NCBI GenBank assembly: GCA_963778375.1
Contig: CAVZTX010000024.1
Location: 1-64,000, forward strand
Length of the DNA stretch: 64,000 bases
Reading direction: 5' to 3'
From: CAVZTX01 sp963778375
Lineage (GTDB): Bacteria; Chloroflexota; Ktedonobacteria; Ktedonobacterales; Ktedonobacteraceae
Under the pieces are notes generated by a model. That model worked only from the letters and a program-made list of their open reading frames with translations. It was not told the DNA's origin and did not search any database. The position numbers and the translations under genes were made by a program. Below are positions 62,291-64,000 of this stretch, piece after piece; positions within the stretch are counted from its first letter, which is position 1; every line of letters starts with the position of its first letter.

Positions 62291-62940
62291 TGCCAGACCT
62301 GAGCTTTGAGGTAATCAGCGCCGAGGTTGTGGCATATAGTGTAATCCCGACGCTCATCTTCAAAATGCGTATTGTCAACGCGTTTGAGGAAGAGCAGATC
62401 GAGAACATTAACCTCAAGAGCCAGATTATGCTCGCAGTAACAAAGCGCCGCTACAATGCCGGAGAAAAGGCAAAACTTGAGGAACTCTTTGGGACGCCGG
62501 AGCGCTGGGGTGACACCTTGCGCGCTTTTCTGTGGACCCATGTCATCACAGTGGTGCCACGGTTCGCAGGAAGTATCATAGTTGATCTGCCGGTCCCATG
62601 TACTTACGACTTTGAGGTAGTGAGCACGAAGTATTTCAATGCGCTAGAGGATGGTGAAATTCCCCTCAACTTCCTGTTCAGTGGAACCATCTTCTATAAA
62701 GGCGAGGAAGGCAATTTACAAATCGGGCAGGTTTCCTGGTCCAAGGAAGCAAATTACCGCCTTCCGGTCGCACTCTGGAAAGAAGCTATAGAGACTTCCT
62801 TTCCTAACAGTGCCTGGATTCGTCTGCAGAAGGATGTCTTCGACCAACTATACCAGTATAAGATCGATCATGCCCTCATCACCTGGGAGGCAGTGCTTGA
62901 GCGTCTCATGCGGGCAAGTGGCGAGGGGGTGCAATCATGA
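62290..62940 (+). CDS. DUF6084 hydrogenase-associated protein
   Basis: A 216-residue soluble, beta-rich protein. LSFEVISAEVVAYSVIPTL opens it; PERWGDTLRAFLWTHV and ADxxVPC-like IIVDLPVPCTYDFEV lie in the middle. It is found next to group 1h hydrogenases in Actinobacteria and Chloroflexota (family knowledge). The function is not established. Start and stop overlap both neighbours (TAATG and ATGA), so translational coupling is likely. Confidence 0.8.
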   Translation: MPDLSFEVISAEVVAYSVIPTLIFKMRIVNAFEEEQIENINLKSQIMLAVTKRRYNAGEKAKLEELFGTPERWGDTLRAFLWTHVITVVPRFAGSIIVDLPVPCTYDFEVVSTKYFNALEDGEIPLNFLFSGTIFYKGEEGNLQIGQVSWSKEANYRLPVALWKEAIETSFPNSAWIRLQKDVFDQLYQYKIDHALITWEAVLERLMRASGEGVQS

Positions 62941-64000
62941 ATCTAGAGCAAGTGAAGGAAATCGCTAACGCGGTCCTCTACGAAGGCTATCTTCTCTATC
63001 CGTACCGCCAGTCAGCGCTCAAAAATCGCACACGCTGGACATTTGGCGTAGTGTATCCACGAGAGTATAGCGAGGCGAACGGCGGTATCGATCCTTGGAC
63101 AATGCATACGGAATGCCTGATAGAGGGGCGGGCAGATGACATATCGCTCAACGTCACCATAAGGTTCTTGCACTTACTCATACGTACAGTTGTCCGTCCC
63201 GAATCTGGGAAGGACGACTCTGTAGAAGAAAATAGTAACGAGTGGAGCCTGGCAAGTCGTCTTGCTGATGAACCGTTGCAAGAGGGCCAGGAGCGCGAGG
63301 TAAGTGCACTCAACCTTTCCCTGCATGATCTACTAGCTCACCCCAGGCGTGTACCAATCGAATTTACCGCTACGCGTACAGTCGAATCTTCGATGGATGC
63401 AACTGCCACTGAGGTTATTCGGGAGCAGCAAACAATCACCGGAGCTTTCATACTTACAGCCGAGCAAGTGGATACAAACCGTATTGGCGAGTTTGCAGGT
63501 TCGAATAATATTTTCAAGCTGAGTGTTGAGATCGAAAATACAACACCTGAAACCGGTGCAGTGACGAGCAGGCGCGATGCAATATTGTTCCACTCGTTCG
63601 TCTCCACGCACACTATCTTGCAGGTACATCACGGTTCCTTCATCTCCCTGTTGGAGGCACCCGAAGAACTACAACCTCTTGTCAAGGAATGTCAAAATCT
63701 GCGTACCTGGCCGGTGTTAGTCGGTAGCAAGGGAGAGCGGAATGTCATGATGTCGTCGCCTATCATCTTGTATGACTATCCGCAGATTGCTCCCGAAAGC
63801 CCAGGAGCTCTCTTCGATGGCGGTGAAATTGATGAGATTCTTTCTTTACGTATCATGACGCTAACCGATGAAGAGAAAGAGCAGATGCGGCAGGATGAGC
63901 GCACACGCGAGATACTGGAGCGGACCGAGGCACTCACGCCCGAACAGTTCATGAAGCTCCACGGTGCGATTCGTGATCTGCGTTCAATCGGTGAAGGAGA
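62937..64000 (+). CDS. Hydrogenase-operon protein of unknown function (partial, runs off the window)
   Basis: ATG 62937 overlaps the previous stop (ATGA). 354 codons are open to the window end. The N-terminus reads LYEGYLLYPYRQSALKN, then RTRWTFGVVYPREYSE. Later segments include NNIFKLSVEIENTT, FHSFVSTHTIL and GEIDEILSLRIMTLTDEEK. This gene regularly follows DUF5947/DUF6084 genes in group 1h clusters, by family knowledge, with no assigned biochemical role. The C-terminus is missing here. Confidence 0.75.
   Translation, partial: MNLEQVKEIANAVLYEGYLLYPYRQSALKNRTRWTFGVVYPREYSEANGGIDPWTMHTECLIEGRADDISLNVTIRFLHLLIRTVVRPESGKDDSVEENSNEWSLASRLADEPLQEGQEREVSALNLSLHDLLAHPRRVPIEFTATRTVESSMDATATEVIREQQTITGAFILTAEQVDTNRIGEFAGSNNIFKLSVEIENTTPETGAVTSRRDAILFHSFVSTHTILQVHHGSFISLLEAPEELQPLVKECQNLRTWPVLVGSKGERNVMMSSPIILYDYPQIAPESPGALFDGGEIDEILSLRIMTLTDEEKEQMRQDERTREILERTEALTPEQFMKLHGAIRDLRSIGEG

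Noticed and set aside
1..64000. CRISPR array
   Set aside because: No regularly spaced direct repeats of 24-40 bp were seen. The identical 27-bp pair at 17269 and 17321 is only two units with dispersed copies elsewhere.
1..64000. Insertion sequence with transposase
   Set aside because: No transposase or integrase reading frame was recognised on either strand; only short repeats are present.

Overview
The window reads as a chromosomal segment of a soil-type, spore- or mycelium-forming Chloroflexota, most likely class Ktedonobacteria. The reasons are the tandem transmembrane Ser/Thr kinases with Pro/Thr/Ser-rich linkers, the moderate GC content, the frequent extended -10 promoters (TGnTATAAT), the DUF5947/DUF6084 hydrogenase partners, and many copies of intergenic housekeeping repeats. 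This placement is inferred from gene content; no 16S or ribosomal gene is present.

Layout. 1-9.8 kb: the tail of an unknown membrane protein, then four consecutive Ser/Thr kinase genes. The first carries WD40 repeats. The other three are paralogues that share one unrecognised extracellular domain, and one of them is a predicted pseudokinase. 9.8-13.8 kb: a long perfect hairpin, a DHA2 drug exporter, and a manganese module (DtxR/MntR-like regulator plus NRAMP) with a clear promoter and operator. 13.8-19.2 kb: a permease remnant, an NAD(P)/FAD oxidoreductase, a zinc-ribbon membrane protein, and a NarL/NarX-like two-component system. 19.4-24.5 kb: a respiratory quinol:electron-acceptor complex made of split cytochrome b, a Rieske protein, a cytochrome c-cupredoxin fusion and a polytopic protein of unknown function. 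24.6-46 kb: mixed housekeeping and accessory genes (glgA, a YhaM-like nuclease, a sigma-like/HTH pair, larC, DUF1992, a carbamoyltransferase and glycosyltransferase pair, a beta-lactamase-fold hydrolase, a creatininase-like enzyme, a PD-(D/E)xK endonuclease, tRNA-Thr, a response regulator, an HD-GYP protein, an RdgB-like pyrophosphatase, a DnaQ-DinG fusion, an EamA transporter and a broken MOSC gene).

46-56 kb: a Calvin-Benson-Bassham block. cbbL-cbbS-cbbX lies on the minus strand. An FGGY kinase, a LysR regulator, phosphoribulokinase and GAPDH lie on the plus strand, with a second LysR regulator on the minus strand. 57-64 kb: a group 1h [NiFe] hydrogenase operon (small and large subunits, a Lys-rich protein, a NifU/Rieske-like fusion, DUF5947, DUF6084 and one more partner cut by the window end). 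Taken together with the quinol-oxidising complex at 19-24 kb, the gene set suits CO2 fixation powered by oxidation of trace H2, that is, atmospheric chemosynthesis in an aerobic heterotroph.

At least five genes show apparent frameshifts. Several fall in short homopolymers, so sequencing error must be weighed against real decay. The most unusual items are the kinase array with its pseudokinase and shared ectodomain, the DnaQ-DinG fusion whose helicase lacks recognisable Walker A and DEAH boxes, the NifU protein whose Rieske-like domain has Cys where His ligands are expected, the cytochrome c-cupredoxin fusion, the ECF sigma factor with an extra C-terminal domain, and a dispersed repeat that sits inside coding sequence three times in two adjacent genes.
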